A stretch of 64,000 nt of DNA, from contig NC_092661.1 of assembly GCF_032118995.1 (NCBI RefSeq), positions 8,680,494 through 8,744,493 of the forward strand. The letters run 5' to 3'. The first letter of the stretch is position 1; every line of letters starts with the position of its first letter. Shown piece by piece: positions 47,101-57,392 of the stretch. The stretch is from Asterias amurensis. Its lineage: Eukaryota > Echinodermata > Asteroidea > Forcipulatida > Asteriidae. The notes beneath the pieces were generated by a model. It was given only the letters and a program-made list of their open reading frames with translations. It ran no database searches and was not told the origin of the DNA. Position numbers and translations under genes: made by a program.

Positions 47101-50100
47101 GGGCGTTAGTCGCGCACACGCTGGATGCGCTGTGTGATAAAAGTCATAAACTTGGCTTGGCGTTCAGTGTTGCGTGACAAAAAACGTGTATACGTACATC
47201 TTTATATGCATGCGTTTCGGCGTATAGAGCTTTTTGATGACGCACGACGTTTCATATTTTGCGCATATATATATATGATAGCCAATCAAAGACACGGATC
47301 GGAGTTTCCCTCCCAGGGGTTAGAGACGTACACAGAGCTAGCGTGATACGGCGCGCTGCCCATAGTAGCGAGGTTTTCCCGACTGGGACTTGAACCCACA
47401 CTGTGCTTAGAAAAACCAGAGCTCGAATCTGGTGCTCTTAAATGCTAGGCCATGACTTACCTTAATAACCATTCTGAAGACAGCTTCTACCTGGTTGCGT
47501 ATGGGCACAGAGTCTTCAACAAAGGCCCTGATGGCATCCAGATGGTTGAGAGTCACTAGAAGGATGTCTGAAGGGCGTAGACAGAGAGAGATCTGATACT
47601 TCAACGCCATCGTCATCAGATCGTACAGCTGCAGAAAATACACAAGAAAATAAAGTCATCAACACAAACCATTCAAAAAATAATTATAATTAATAAACAG
47701 CACTTGTAAAGCACACTGTATCTGACAAAAAATGACATTCATAATTAAGGGCACCAGCCGTCGATTGCACCAAACTCTTCCTAATTTAGGATTACTCTGA
47801 GGACTTAGGACGAGTTCAGTTCCGTATCCAAAGACGTTCTAACGTATTTAACCCATCCTAAATTAGGACGAGTTACTCGTAGGATTAATCCTAGCATTTC
47901 ATGAAATCGGCTGCAGTTCGCAATTAGTCGGAAGTCCCAGCATTTTCAATTGCTTGTTTGAAGAGCTGAGTTTTGAGCTGCCAATTTGAAGATTGAAGGA
48001 TTGTTCTCTTTTATGAGGTCAAGCGTCAATGAATTGCATAGAGGAGGTGCAATGTTAGAGAAAGCTGTGACTCCATAGCTAGCAAGGTGAGTAAATGTAC
48101 ATGTATACGGAAGTTGGTATCAGTTAAAGACACTGGACTAATGGTAATTTTTAAGAGCTCAGTTGGTCGTCTAAGTTGCGAGATAACTATGAAAGAAAAA
48201 ACACCCTTGTCACACAAAGTTGTATGCTTTCAGATGCTTGGTTTCGAGACCTCAAAAATCAAATTCATGGAAAATTACTTCTCTCGAAAACTACGTCACT
48301 TCAGAGGGAGCCGTTTCTCACAATGTTTTATACTATAGACGTATCCATTAGTGCTGGGCGAATAGTGAAATTTTGTTATTCGGATACCGCTGGCCAACTA
48401 TCCGAAATTAACCGGATATTCGAATAGTTTTTTTGCCGCTAGAGGGCGCTGTTTAAAAAAAAAAAATTTTTTTTGCCGCTAGAGGGCGCTGTTCGTTTGT
48501 GAATGAGATCTTTTGGGCGGATTGATATTAGTTTTAGACAGTGTCACTCGGTTCATTCATAAAAATGACCGGATCTAATTTAAAGATGGCGATTTGCTTT
48601 TTCTTTTGATCGTCATTGACTCTACGTGAAGGAAAACTTTTGTAATCTTTGAACAAATTACGTCAGAAATGTCATTGTTTCAACTCTTCACGGAGGTGAG
48701 CATAGTTAAATACTTAATATATGCTGTTTTATGCTGTCTTAATAGAAGTTTCATAAGGATTCAGACAAAACATTCATATCAGTTGTCGCCCGACGTCCGC
48801 GGATATTCGGATATTAAAGAATATCCGGTTACTCGGTTGTAATTACAGAATTATCCGGTTTGTAAATAGGTATTCGCGCCCTATGCGGATATCCGGTTAA
48901 GAAAAAAAAGGCATTCGCGGTTACGGATAGGAAAACCTATTCGCCATTAACCGGATATTCAAATAATTCGCCCAGGCCTAGTATCCATGCAAGCAATCAT
49001 GATGTTTTCCGATTTTACAATTAGTGAAGTACATTGTACATGGTAACTGCACTTTACTGGGTAAATAATATGTCTCAACAAAAACAACAACAACCCAAAC
49101 TAATGACATGAATATATACTCAACGATTCCATTCTGTTCATAAGTTTGATGTAATTCTTGTAACTTTCAAGGGTCACCATAACCAAGGTTTTGACATGGG
49201 ACAATGGAGGCTAGTTATTTTTGATAACATTAGAGGGACCCATTCATTGCTTTTGTGACCAGAAATATAAAAATAATGTTCATTTATAATCTACATTTTT
49301 TTGCGTGGGTGTACTGTAGGCATGGTACTGTGCATAATGTACATGTACAATCATATTCCGTGTTAAAATCACACCATCTGACAACATCTCACACGCACAT
49401 CTTACACTTAATCAAGAACGCTAAATGAGCAATCACATGGCCATTAGTCTGCAGCTAACATGTAACCATGACAGCCATCCAATTATGCCCAAGTTTCTAA
49501 AGCCGAACCCTACATGTCATGCATACGCACTAAGAATAGTATACAATGCATACTGTGTATCAAAGAAAAATACCTTTTGAAAGCAATATTATATACATGT
49601 ATACATGTAGTGTGTGTATGATGTATGTAGTACTATAAAGACCAAACAATTGTATTTATGCGAGTTAATTCAGGGGGAGCAATTTTTCACAATGTTTTAT
49701 ACTACCAACAGTTCTCCATTACTCGTTAACAAGTATGGCTAAATTGAATTGTTTGTTTCGATACCATTCATGGAGAAAGAATCCTCGATGGTCCTGTTAC
49801 AAAAGGCAACCATACCTACCATTTAGAAAGCATAACATATTCATTAAATCATAATTCTGAAGAAAAAAAAGGGAACCTCCCCCCCCCCAAAAAAAAAAAA
49901 AAATAGAAAATGCAACCGAGATTTTGCTACATTTACGGTAGGTCGGGATAGGGCAGTCCAATAAAAAAAATTGGGCCACATGATAAAAAGAGTACTCAAA
50001 ACAAATCTCACTAAAAACTTGTTCCCCCTTAGTTGGACTCAACGTGTTTTGTGCACACTGAATGCTAATTATTGAGTACCAAGTGATTTTTGTTTAATAT

Positions 50101-53100
50101 TGATACTTCAGTGTCACATTTTGCTGTGCTAATCTGACAGAAAAACTATTCACTGTAGGCCTACGTGTATGTGAGTTAATTTAGTTACAACAACAAGTAC
50201 ATGTACAATGGACAATCACAGGGCCGAATACCATTGGTCATGAGAGAGTGGGAACTTGGTACGCCTTAAATAGATTGCATACCAAACGTCCACCAATTTA
50301 AGTTTTGGGGTTGAACATAGAAAAATGTATAGTCTTGAGTGAGATTTGAGCCAACAAACATCTGGTTTTACACTCCTGTCCACACAAAAACTTGTATACA
50401 TGTAGCACCAAAATCCTCTGCTATACTTAGAAAAAAAAGCTCACCCGCCAGAATACCATACAGTTACCATTGCTGCGACTGGTACCACAGTCACTTCTTG
50501 CTTAACCTAGAAATTTGCTAAGCAGAATTTTCCGCTATCAGCGTTATGAAATTGGGCCCTGGGATGGTGCTCAAAGATGAAGGGACAGACCACGTGGCTA
50601 GTATGACCCTTTACAACATGCTGCCTTGGCTCTCACAAAAGATCGCATAGCTGACCCTGACTGCCTTCAAGCCATCTGGGCCCAGGCTCTGCTTACCACC
50701 AAATTCTGCCCTTACGATCACAATTCCCCGCTTATGTGCAAGTGCCAAATTTCTGCGCTAGCCTTGTAAGCATAGAATCCCTAGTAACGCGGAGTATGCA
50801 CGTTCGCCGCTATCCCTTGAAATACGCTTGCCGTTAGCACAGAATTTCCTGCTCCGTAAGCCCCAATTCTGTGCTAACGGTAAGCAGAGCCATGAAATTG
50901 GGCCCAGATGCTGTGGGAACCAACTCATGGGGTGAAGCAATGTATACATTCAAAATGCATACACCACACACACATAACAGAAGTCAAGTGAAGGGCAGGC
51001 CATGGCTCAAAGTGAGTAAAGCGCCCTCACTTGGTGGAACAGGATGATGACAAGTAAAATGGGACATCGCGCTTACAAAAAATTAACAACTACAACTTTA
51101 AAGTAAACTAACGAGGAGCCTTTTACCAGGTCTAGTAGCTCATGTGTCAAAATCAAATCGCAATTAAAGTGCTTCCCAATGCCATGTACTTATTTACTTG
51201 ATGATCAACGTTGGATGAAAAAGAATAAAAAACATTACCGGAATGGCAGAAATGGGAAAAAAGCTGAACCCCAGAGAAACTAGGAATGGAAAAATAAAAA
51301 ACGTGCGCAAATCTCACATGCCTGCATAAAGGACCTGTAGGGATTGGAGATGCAGCCGGGGATCCTGCCTATGAGGGCGACATTGGTGATGCATTATGAA
51401 ATTGGGCCCTGATGCCCTGTATGATTCGTTTTTTGAAAGGGCAAAGGGTACCAAGACATGTTCTCCTTGGTACAGGGCTCCCTATGAGGAAATTGTAGGG
51501 AAATAATGTGTACATACCTTATCCATACTGGCTGTATTGAGTCTCATAATAGAGGCATGAGCCAGTCTATCAAACACAGTACGCATTCCTTTCTTAGAGT
51601 AAATCTCCTGAGGTCGAAACAGGTTCTCCATAAAACGCTGGTTGAACATGGTGCTGATGATGTCATTCATCACTGTAAATAACACACACAAAAAAACAAC
51701 AGATTTAACAAGTAACACTCTCAAACAAACACTTGGCAAATGATATGTATTTCTTGTCATGAACTAAGCTTTTCTCATAGAACAATTATATCACTGTAAC
51801 TCTCTAGCCCTTGTATTTTGTGTCTGGATATCTTTCAATTCTGTTGAGAATCAACAAATTAACTCATCTGTGATTTCTGAGTGACCCCTCAAGAAGAGAT
51901 TTTTGAAAGCCAATGCATCCCGGAACAGCCAACCAGTTTTACTTTCATTAATTGTATGCATAACTTCTTAATCCTGTTTAAGTCATTGGCAGTGGACACT
52001 ATTGCTAATTACTAAAAATAATTATTAGCATAAAACCTTACTTTATAACGATTAATGGGGAGCTCTTGATAGTATAAAACATTGTGAGAAACGGCTCCCT
52101 CTGAATTAACAGAGTTTTTGAAAAAGAAGTAATTTTCCACAAATTTGATTTTGAGACCTCAAAATTAAATTTTGAGGTCTCGAAATCAAGCATCTGAAAG
52201 CACACAACTTCATGAGACAAGGGTGTTTTTACTTTCATTATTATCTCGCAACTTCAATGACCAATTGAGCTCAAATTTTCACAGGTTAGTTATTTTATGC
52301 ATATGTTGAGAGACACCAAGTGAGAAGACTGGTCTTTGACAAATACCAATAGTGTCCGGTGTCTTTAAACTCTTCGTTGATTGACGAAAAGATTGTTAAA
52401 TAATTATTCTCATGGGAAAACTGTGCTCTGGTTTTATTTCAGTTTTATTTAAAATGTTAAAATGGTAAAAGTCAGTAGTTTTTCGCTGGTACACCTAGAT
52501 AATTATCATTATTATAATTTGTCACATTTTTTTATATTATAAAAATGTATTTTTTTCAAGCCAAAATTTTCTTTTAGAATTGCGCAGTAAAGTTTCGGTC
52601 GGACGGAAACAGAACTTCTTCTTTTGTTGCCCCATTATGAAATGCACAATAAATACAAAAAAAAGTTAGTCATAAATTAGATGAGTTCATCTTTAGTCAT
52701 TGTGAAATCAGCGCTTAGCTTCGAGGATTCAACTCACAACCTTTATAATTGCAAGTTCTGAACCACTAGACCACGGTGACCTCTTGCACTGAGAGTCAGT
52801 TCATTGGGCGACAGTTTTTTAATTTATCAACTTTAACTTTAGATACAAGTTCACATTAATTTACAATAAAAAACAAGTATGGCAAGAACAAATTCTCAAA
52901 AATGTAGGTCTCAAAACTGCTAAAAATAGAACATTGATTGATGTACTCGCATAGATAGGCCTATCTCACTCTCAGTCATCGTCAAAACTCACACTGGGCG
53001 CACATTTCCAAGCTTTGTCTAAATTGTCTGTAAACTTGTTGTGTGTTCTAAATGATCCGAGTCTGACTTTGTTTTGTAGTTGTTCTTTGGAAAACTTTCC

Positions 53101-53931
53101 GTATGGTGCCACAACTTTATCACTCAAATTTACAAAAAGAGATATCTCATTGAGGTAAATTTATTAGAATTAGATACTATATTATTTCATATCAAATGAA
53201 AAAGTGGTGGCGCCATACATACAGAAACTATTCCGTACTTACTTGTAATGCAAGGTAGTGTAAAAGAGGTCTGGCATGACAGCAAAACACAGTAATTGCG
53301 TGAGTCGTGTGGTGTCAAGGGCAAATTATTATTTAGTTGCGATAACGTAACCCTCCTGCCGCCGTCGGCAGGAGGGTTACGTTATCGCAACTTATTATTA
53401 TTATGTATGATGATTGATTTATTTTTAGGTGTGGGAGGTAGCCTAAGCCTAGTTCTTTTATTTTATTTTTGTCTGTAAAAAAAGTGTAAAATATGTCTGT
53501 CAATTTTATTTGGGCGATTTTTAGAACCCATTTTTAAACTTAAACAAGTTACGACTTACGTCAAAAAATAGCGTGGAGTGCAATTGCATTGGAAAGGATG
53601 TTTCTATTTCTAATCAAAATCAATTTTCAACTTCTACTAACTCAACATAGCCAATCCCACTATCTTGAACAGTACTTAATATCATACAGTCCGAGCGCGC
53701 GTGTACGACAAGGTTAAAGTGAAAGCTGACTGACAATTCACAATGACATACAATCATTGTAACGCGTGGGGGCGGCTGCTTCATGCTGCACAAGGACAAA
53801 CAAACGATGAAAAGCAAACCTTTCTTAGATTTGTCGCCTGGAATATTCTGAGCCCGCAGTCGCTGGTCCAGAATGTACAGCATCTCACCACCCAGATTAA
53901 TGAACAAGATGGGTAACGGTCGAAACGACAT
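35162..53931 (-). CDS. OSCP1: OSCP1 (organic solute carrier partner 1 / NOR1), 9 coding exons, complete
   Basis: Exons in transcription order: 53931-53820, 51672-51518, 47628-47461, 45663-45583, 39128-39025, 38290-38083, 37121-36991, 36732-36663, 35275-35162. All are GT-AG and in phase, giving 380 residues; human OSCP1 has about 380-390. Match to my memory of the human protein is close throughout: LPILFINLGGEMLYILDQRL, AQNIPGDKSKK, DIISTMFNQRF, RLAHASIMRLN, LYDLMTMALKYQ, GEFQLIRQTLL, FLKDKVQNSNGRFVLPVAG, GDRVIKLGTNMYS, LNLLAHLMGAV, NTDEEEE, SSKGDDLL. MSFRPL at 53931 is chosen as start because it aligns with human MSVRTL; an in-frame ATG 21 bases upstream is possible. The family is soluble, linked to organic-anion uptake and to tumour suppression (NOR1); its exact biochemistry is unsettled. 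Introns reach 6.5 kb and are packed with MITEs. Confidence 0.95.
35276..36662 (-). other. OSCP1 last intron, no repeats recognised
   Basis: AT-rich and without a recognised mobile element. A plus-strand frame at 36439-36921 crosses exon 36663-36732 antisense and has no similarity I know. Confidence 0.5.
37122..37400 (-). repeat. Tandem duplication of an OSCP1 intron-exon boundary (about 101-bp dimer)
   Basis: The acceptor and first codons of OSCP1 exon 36991-37121 (minus strand CTTTCAG-GCCACGGCTAACCC) recur in the intron. TGGCCTGAAAG-like sequences (plus strand) have their acceptor part at 37122, 37165, 37223, 37266, 37325 and 37381, spaced 43, 58, 43, 59 and 56 bp. Several copies keep a usable CAG acceptor plus the following TAACCCTAA segment. 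Confidence 0.75.
37480..37575 (+). repeat. SINE fragment
   Basis: GTGGGTTTGAATCCCTGTC (box B-like) followed by TTGAGCAAAGATACGTAACTA and ATAGGTACC, as in the bodies of the tRNA-headed SINEs here. Confidence 0.45.
37627..37919. mobile_element. MITE family D (copy 3) carrying a nested family F element
   Basis: CAGTGGTCGATTTCACAAAG at the left and CTTTGTGAAATCCACCCCAG at the right are family D ends. The middle, about 37745-37892, is family F (AGCGGCTACAGCTATGGC to GTAGCTGTAGCCGCCAATG), matching 15345-15488. So F entered D after D was in place. Confidence 0.75.
39892..40261. mobile_element. 370-bp MITE family I
   Basis: Ends TTAAAGATGCTATGTCAGAT and ATCCGACATAGCATCTTTAA with inner TTTTTGGC/GCCAAAAA. 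The interior holds the hairpin GTCGGGATCCCGAC. TTAA-bounded like families A, B, G and J but unrelated inside. OSCP1 intron. Confidence 0.85.
40853..41108 (-). mobile_element. MITE family A, partial copy
   Basis: TTAAAGGCACTGGACACTATT to AAATTACTTCTTTAAAA; the distal third is absent. Confidence 0.85.
42680..42812. mobile_element. MITE family B, decayed half copy
   Basis: GAACACATTGCATTGGGTCAG, CACAAACATGCCTCAAAATTG and CTTTCCTTTAA. The middle is shortened. An (AAAT)n tract follows. Confidence 0.6.
43612..43956 (+). mobile_element. MITE family A, full but diverged copy
   Basis: TTAAAGGCACTGGACACTATT to CCAAAGGTGTCCAGTGTCTTTAA. Confidence 0.85.
44910..45051. mobile_element. MITE family C-like element
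   Basis: CAGGGCCCAATTTCACTGC at the left; GCAGAGCCACATAATTGGGC-TCCTG at the right. OSCP1 intron. Confidence 0.6.
45959..46345 (-). mobile_element. MITE family A, full copy
   Basis: TTAAGGACACTGGACACTATT to ATAGTGTCCACTGGCTTTAA. OSCP1 intron. Confidence 0.85.
46965..47340. repeat. Probable inverted-repeat element (CCCAGGGGT ends)
   Basis: CTCGTTCCCAGGGGTGATCG and a second AACCCCTGG near 47028 pair with CCTCCCAGGGGTTAG near 47310. GC-rich interior with CGCACACGC-type motifs. No family assigned. Confidence 0.35.
47380..47460 (-). repeat. SINE tRNA-like head
   Basis: CGACTGGGACTTGAACCCAC (inverse box B) and GCTCTTAAATGCTAGGCCATGAC (inverse box A) form the tRNA-like part of a SINE directly beside an OSCP1 exon. 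Confidence 0.6.
47757..47912. mobile_element. MITE family D (copy 4)
   Basis: CAGCCGTCGATTGCACCAAAC to AGCATTTCATGAAATCGGCTG, with CCTAATTTAGGAT/ATCCTAAATTAGGA inner repeats. Confidence 0.75.
48124..48340 (-). mobile_element. MITE family A, truncated copy next to a hAT-type MITE
   Basis: TTAAAGACACTGGACTAATGG to TCACAATGTTTTATACTATAG. It ends where the hAT-type element and its duplication begin, and the rest of family A is not found beyond that element. Confidence 0.8.
48349..48980. mobile_element. 632-bp hAT-type MITE with exact 8-bp duplication GTATCCAT
   Basis: Ends TAGTGCTGGGCGAAT and ATTCGCCCAGGCCTA are imperfect inverted repeats. GTATCCAT lies on both sides (48341-48348, 48981-48988). 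An 8-bp duplication with such ends is typical of hAT elements. The interior has repeated GGATATTCGGATA/TATCCGG motifs and no transposase frame, so it is non-autonomous. Confidence 0.9.
48436..48490 (+). promoter_or_regulatory. Two CTCF-like motifs inside the hAT-type MITE
   Basis: CCGCTAGAGGGCGCTGTT occurs twice, at 48436 and 48476, 40 bp apart in the same orientation. It fits the known CTCF core (CCASYAGRKGGCRS) at nearly all positions. Binding is inference. Confidence 0.45.
49672..49740 (-). mobile_element. MITE family A fragment
   Basis: TTTTTCACAATGTTTTATAC and TCTCCATTACTCGTTAACAAG only. Confidence 0.6.
50676..50906. mobile_element. MITE family C-like palindrome
   Basis: TGGGCCCAGGCTCTGCTTAC at the left and GTAAGCAGAGCCATGAAATT-GGGCCCA at the right, with inner TTCTGCGCTA/AGCACAGAATT inverted motifs. 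A family C terminus also lies nearby at about 50535-50560. Confidence 0.65.
51984..52368 (+). mobile_element. MITE family A, full copy
   Basis: GGCAGTGGACACTATTGCTAA at the left and CAATAGTGTCCGGTGTCTTTAA at the right. OSCP1 intron 1. Confidence 0.85.
53334..53393. mobile_element. 60-bp hairpin MITE with 9-bp duplication ATTATTATT
   Basis: TAGTTGCGATAACGTAACCC and its inverse enclose CTGCCGCCGTCGGCAG. ATTATTATT flanks it at 53325-53333 and 53394-53402, though the low-complexity context weakens that. Same family as 23583-23659, with a different loop. Confidence 0.8.
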
Positions 53932-54401
53932 CTTGAAATCACTTTCAGACAACCCGAAGAACTAAAACGAAATTTATTAAGCCAACCAGACAGAAAAACG
54001 GCTTCCCCAGTTTCCGTGGAGAATTTTTTCTTTGCGGTCGAAAAGTGGTAATCCAACTTTTAACGTGTGAATGCATTGGAAATTAAATCATCGGCTGTTG
54101 TGAAGTACCAGTGAATAAAAAAATGAGATAATCGTCTCTTGGGGGCGCTAACATTATATTTCTGACAATCTCTCTTCTACTACGATATACGGTTAAAAAT
54201 TGGAATTCTTAACATGGGAGCTGCATTATTTAACGAAAATTACGGATTTGTCACGAACATATGACGACCAAAATCCACCTCAATAAAATGTATGCTGCCA
54301 TGGAACGTGAATCTGTTTAAATTAGTGGCTTCTTGCAGGTACATTGTTTGTAAGATTTGAGTTAAAATTAAATGATTTTTCAATTGACCCTTTCTTCTCT
54401 A
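53932..54401. promoter_or_regulatory. OSCP1 upstream region (putative promoter)
   Basis: Immediately upstream of the OSCP1 start. It includes a CTTGGGGGCGCTAAC motif near 54138 (partial CTCF-like) and a half copy of family H (54200-54345). No TATA box was identified. The zinc-finger gene lies divergently beyond it. Confidence 0.35.
54200..54345. mobile_element. MITE family H, half copy
   Basis: GGGAGCTGCATTATTTAACG, CATATGACGACCAAAATCCAC, TGCTGCCATGGAACGTGAAT and TTAGTGGCTTCTTGCAGGTA match the right half of 62845-63374. Confidence 0.75.
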
Positions 54402-54410
54402 CATATACAT

Positions 54411-54737
54411 TTGGGCGCGATCGGTCAATCTGCGCGATCGGTTGATCGCGCTGCGCTATCGACCGATCGCGCTGCGCTATCGACCGATCGCGCTGCGCTA
54501 TTGAAATATCTATTGGTCGCGCGGCAATCGGTCGATCGCGCAGCAATCGGTCGATCGCGCAACAATCGGTCAAAAAAATACTCGTAGCGCAATCGTTCAA
54601 TCGCGCAAAGATGTCATTGCGCGATCGACCGATTGTTGCGCGATCGACCGATTGCTGCGCGACCAATTGATCATAATTTGATCGTTCAATAGCGTAGCGC
54701 GATTGGTTGATCGCGCAGATTGACCGATCGCGCCTAA
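54411..54737. mobile_element. 327-bp GATCG-rich palindromic element with 9-bp duplication CATATACAT
   Basis: Ends TTGGGCGCGATCGGTCAATC and GATTGACCGATCGCGCCTAA are inverted repeats. CATATACAT flanks exactly (54402-54410 and 54738-54746). The interior repeats TGCGCGATCGACCGATTG-type 18-20-bp motifs in both directions, giving dozens of CGATCG sites. It lies between OSCP1 and the divergent zinc-finger gene. Confidence 0.85.
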
Positions 54738-54746
54738 CATATACAT

Positions 54747-55390
54747 ACATGCTGTCTACACCAGGTCTGTCTACCTCCCTAGATGCTAGACCTAGACTGA
54801 GTGAGGGAACAGTGAATAATACTTGCCTACATTTTTACAATTACTCACATACAAGGAAAGCTAGAAGTTAGATAGAAGACTAGCTATGTTTTACCAACTC
54901 GTCAAAAAAAAAAATTTTGATGGTCACCCCACGAAAAAGCCAACCACCCCGCCCAACCCAACTTGTTAAACCCAAACAGTAGAGAGGGTTGTTTGCAAAA
55001 CAGTACTGTGTACTGTAGTGTTTTGTGTTTTGGTGGGTAGTTCATGAACGACGTATTTTCTTCAAATTTTACACGTACACAAAACTGAAAGGCATGTTTT
55101 TTGCTTCTTTTTTTCCCGGGACTCGGCTGACCAGGGCCGAGCATTAATCTTGATAAACGTCCCTACATCTCTCTGCAAAGGACCCTTTCTTTCAGGGCCT
55201 ATTTATGTCATTAAATAGGCCTACCTCAAGTTGGAAGTCGGCAACGCTCGCCCAGGTCACAACATTTTGTTTTTAAACTGTATTCCTTGTCTAGGCGTAG
55301 TGTGAGGTCAAATATTTAAAATATTTTCATTTGGTTTGAGCTTCTCTTGTAGAAATTAAGTTTTATTTCTATTCCTTTTGATTCTCACAG
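54747..55390. other. Upstream region of the zinc-finger gene, no exon identified
   Basis: Ends in a good acceptor (TTTTGATTCTCACAG at 55390). At least one upstream exon is expected, but I could not identify it here. Confidence 0.35.
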
Positions 55391-57265
55391 CTATGAGTTG
55401 TCAAGAGAAAACACCTTGATTTGCGACCCAGGTGGAGCAACCTACTTGGAAAAAGTTAAACTAGAGAAACATGAAATAGCACATACTTCAAAGACATTAG
55501 ACGAACTTGTATGTGACATTTTTAATGAGTCCTTCCAACATCAATACAGACTGATAGAGCACCAAAGAGTCCACATTGAAGAGAAACCATTTGTATGTGA
55601 CTTTTTTGGGAAATCTTCTTCAAGAAACAGAAGATGGATGCCCATCAACATGTTCACACTGAAGAGAAACCAATTGATGTGAATTCTCAGGAGAACATTT
55701 TCATTTGTAACATATGTGGAGCAACATACATGGATGAAGACAAACTAGAACAACATCAAAAAGCGCACATTACAAAGTCATTGGGTGATTTTGAGTTGGA
55801 CCTGAGACAGCATGAAATGGATGAAACTAGGGAGACACGATTTGTTTGTGACATATGCGGACAAACCTTCTTTTGTAAATCAAGTTTACAAGCCCACAAT
55901 CATGTCCACACTGGAAATACACAATTTATTTGTCATATTTGTGGACAAGAATTTGCTGTAAAAGACGACCTGACTGACCACCAGAGGAGCCACACTTTAA
56001 AGAAACCAATTGTTTGTGACATTTGTGGGAAATCTTTTTCACGAAAATATTCCCTGACTACCCATCAGCGTGTCCATACTGGAGATAGACCATTTGTTTG
56101 TGACATTTGTGGAGATTCCTTCAAGAGGAAAAGTAATTTAAAGCAGCATCAGCGTGCTGTCCACACTGGAGAGAAACCATTCAGTTGTGACATTTGTGGG
56201 AAAGCATTTCCTTGGAAACACAACCTTGCTGTTCACCAGCAAATCCATACAGGAGAAAAACCATTTACTTGTGACATTTGTGGGAAAGCATTTGCTCATA
56301 AAAGCAGAGTTGCTTACCATAAGAGAAGCCACACTGGAGAAAAACCGTTTGTTTGTGACATTTGTGGGAAAGCATTTTCTCATAGAAGCAACGTTGTCAC
56401 ACACCAGAGGCTCCACACTGGAGAGAAACCATTTGTTTGTGACATTTGCGGGAAGGCCTTCATAAAGAATGCCGCACTGACAGCCCATCAGCGTATTCAC
56501 ACTGGAGACAAACCATTTATTTGTGACATTTGTGGAAAAGGCTTTCCCGATAGTCAAAGCATGGCATTGCATCAGCGGGTCCACACTAGAGAGAAACCAT
56601 TTACTTGTGACATTTGTGGGAAAGCATTTGCTGTTAAAAGCAAACTTTCTACACACCAGAGAATCCACACTGGAGAGAAACCATTTGTTTGTGACCTTTG
56701 CGGGAAAGCATTCTCATATAAATCCACACTGAAAGTCCATATGAACACAATGTATGGTCCACACAAGATAGAAACCATCTCCTTGTGACTTTTGTTGGAA
56801 AGCATTTGCTGATAAAAGCATCCTTTCTAGACACCAGAGAAGCCACTCTGGAGAGAAACCATTTGTTTGTGACATTTGCAGGAAAGCCTTCCCATATAAA
56901 TCCACACTGAAAGTCCATCAGCATGTCCACACTGGAGAGAAACCATTTCATTGTGACTTTTGTGGGAAAGCATTTTCTCATAAAAACACCCTTGACAATC
57001 ATATGGATATCCACACAGGAGAGAAACCATTTACTTGAGACATTTGTGGAAAAGTCTTTTCACAAAGACATCAATGGCAGCCGATTTCACGAAACGCTAG
57101 GATTAATCCTATCTCGAGAACTTAGGATGGGTTCAGTGTATCCTAATGTCTCTGGGTAGAGACCTTAACTCGTCCCAAGTCCTAAGACTATAATCCTAAG
57201 TTAGGATGAGTTTAGTGAAATCAACGGCTGGCCGGCCGTCAGTGTGTCCACAATTCTGAAATGTG
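55391..57265 (+). pseudogene. C2H2 multi-zinc-finger gene, frame-disrupted and interrupted by a MITE
   Basis: After an acceptor at 55390 the frame holds three decayed fingers that have each lost their second cysteine (CDPG, CDIF, CDFF). A one-base loss near 55615 shifts into the main frame. From 55634 to 56788 there are 11 canonical C2H2 fingers with HTGEKPF-type linkers (CDICGKAF...H...H) and a twelfth whose last part is altered by about 10 extra bases, shifting frame. Three more good fingers follow at about 56781-57037 in the new frame, then a TGA where TGTGAC is expected. A family D MITE (57078-57230) splits the next finger, whose tail (GTCAGTGTGTCCACAATTC) continues beyond. Such proteins bind DNA in the nucleus. 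The central 384-residue frame could still be expressed; the rest is decaying. No KRAB, BTB or SCAN domain was seen. Confidence 0.75.
57078..57230. mobile_element. MITE family D (copy 5) inside the zinc-finger gene
   Basis: CAGCCGATTTCACGAAACGC to TTTAGTGAAATCAACGGCTG. Very like the copy at 47757. Finger-coding sequence lies on both sides. Confidence 0.8.
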
Positions 57266-57392
57266 TCATTCTGAAAAACTGATCATTTGCATCATTTGCT
57301 TACAATATTTTGAGCGGCATTTTGTTTTTACTTACTGCTTTGCTTGGTGACGATGAAGATTTTTTTTAATCAAATAGCTGTACTATTCTGTC

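Noticed and set aside
56138-57030. Minus-strand frames across the zinc-finger gene
   Set aside because: Mirror images of the repeated finger codons.
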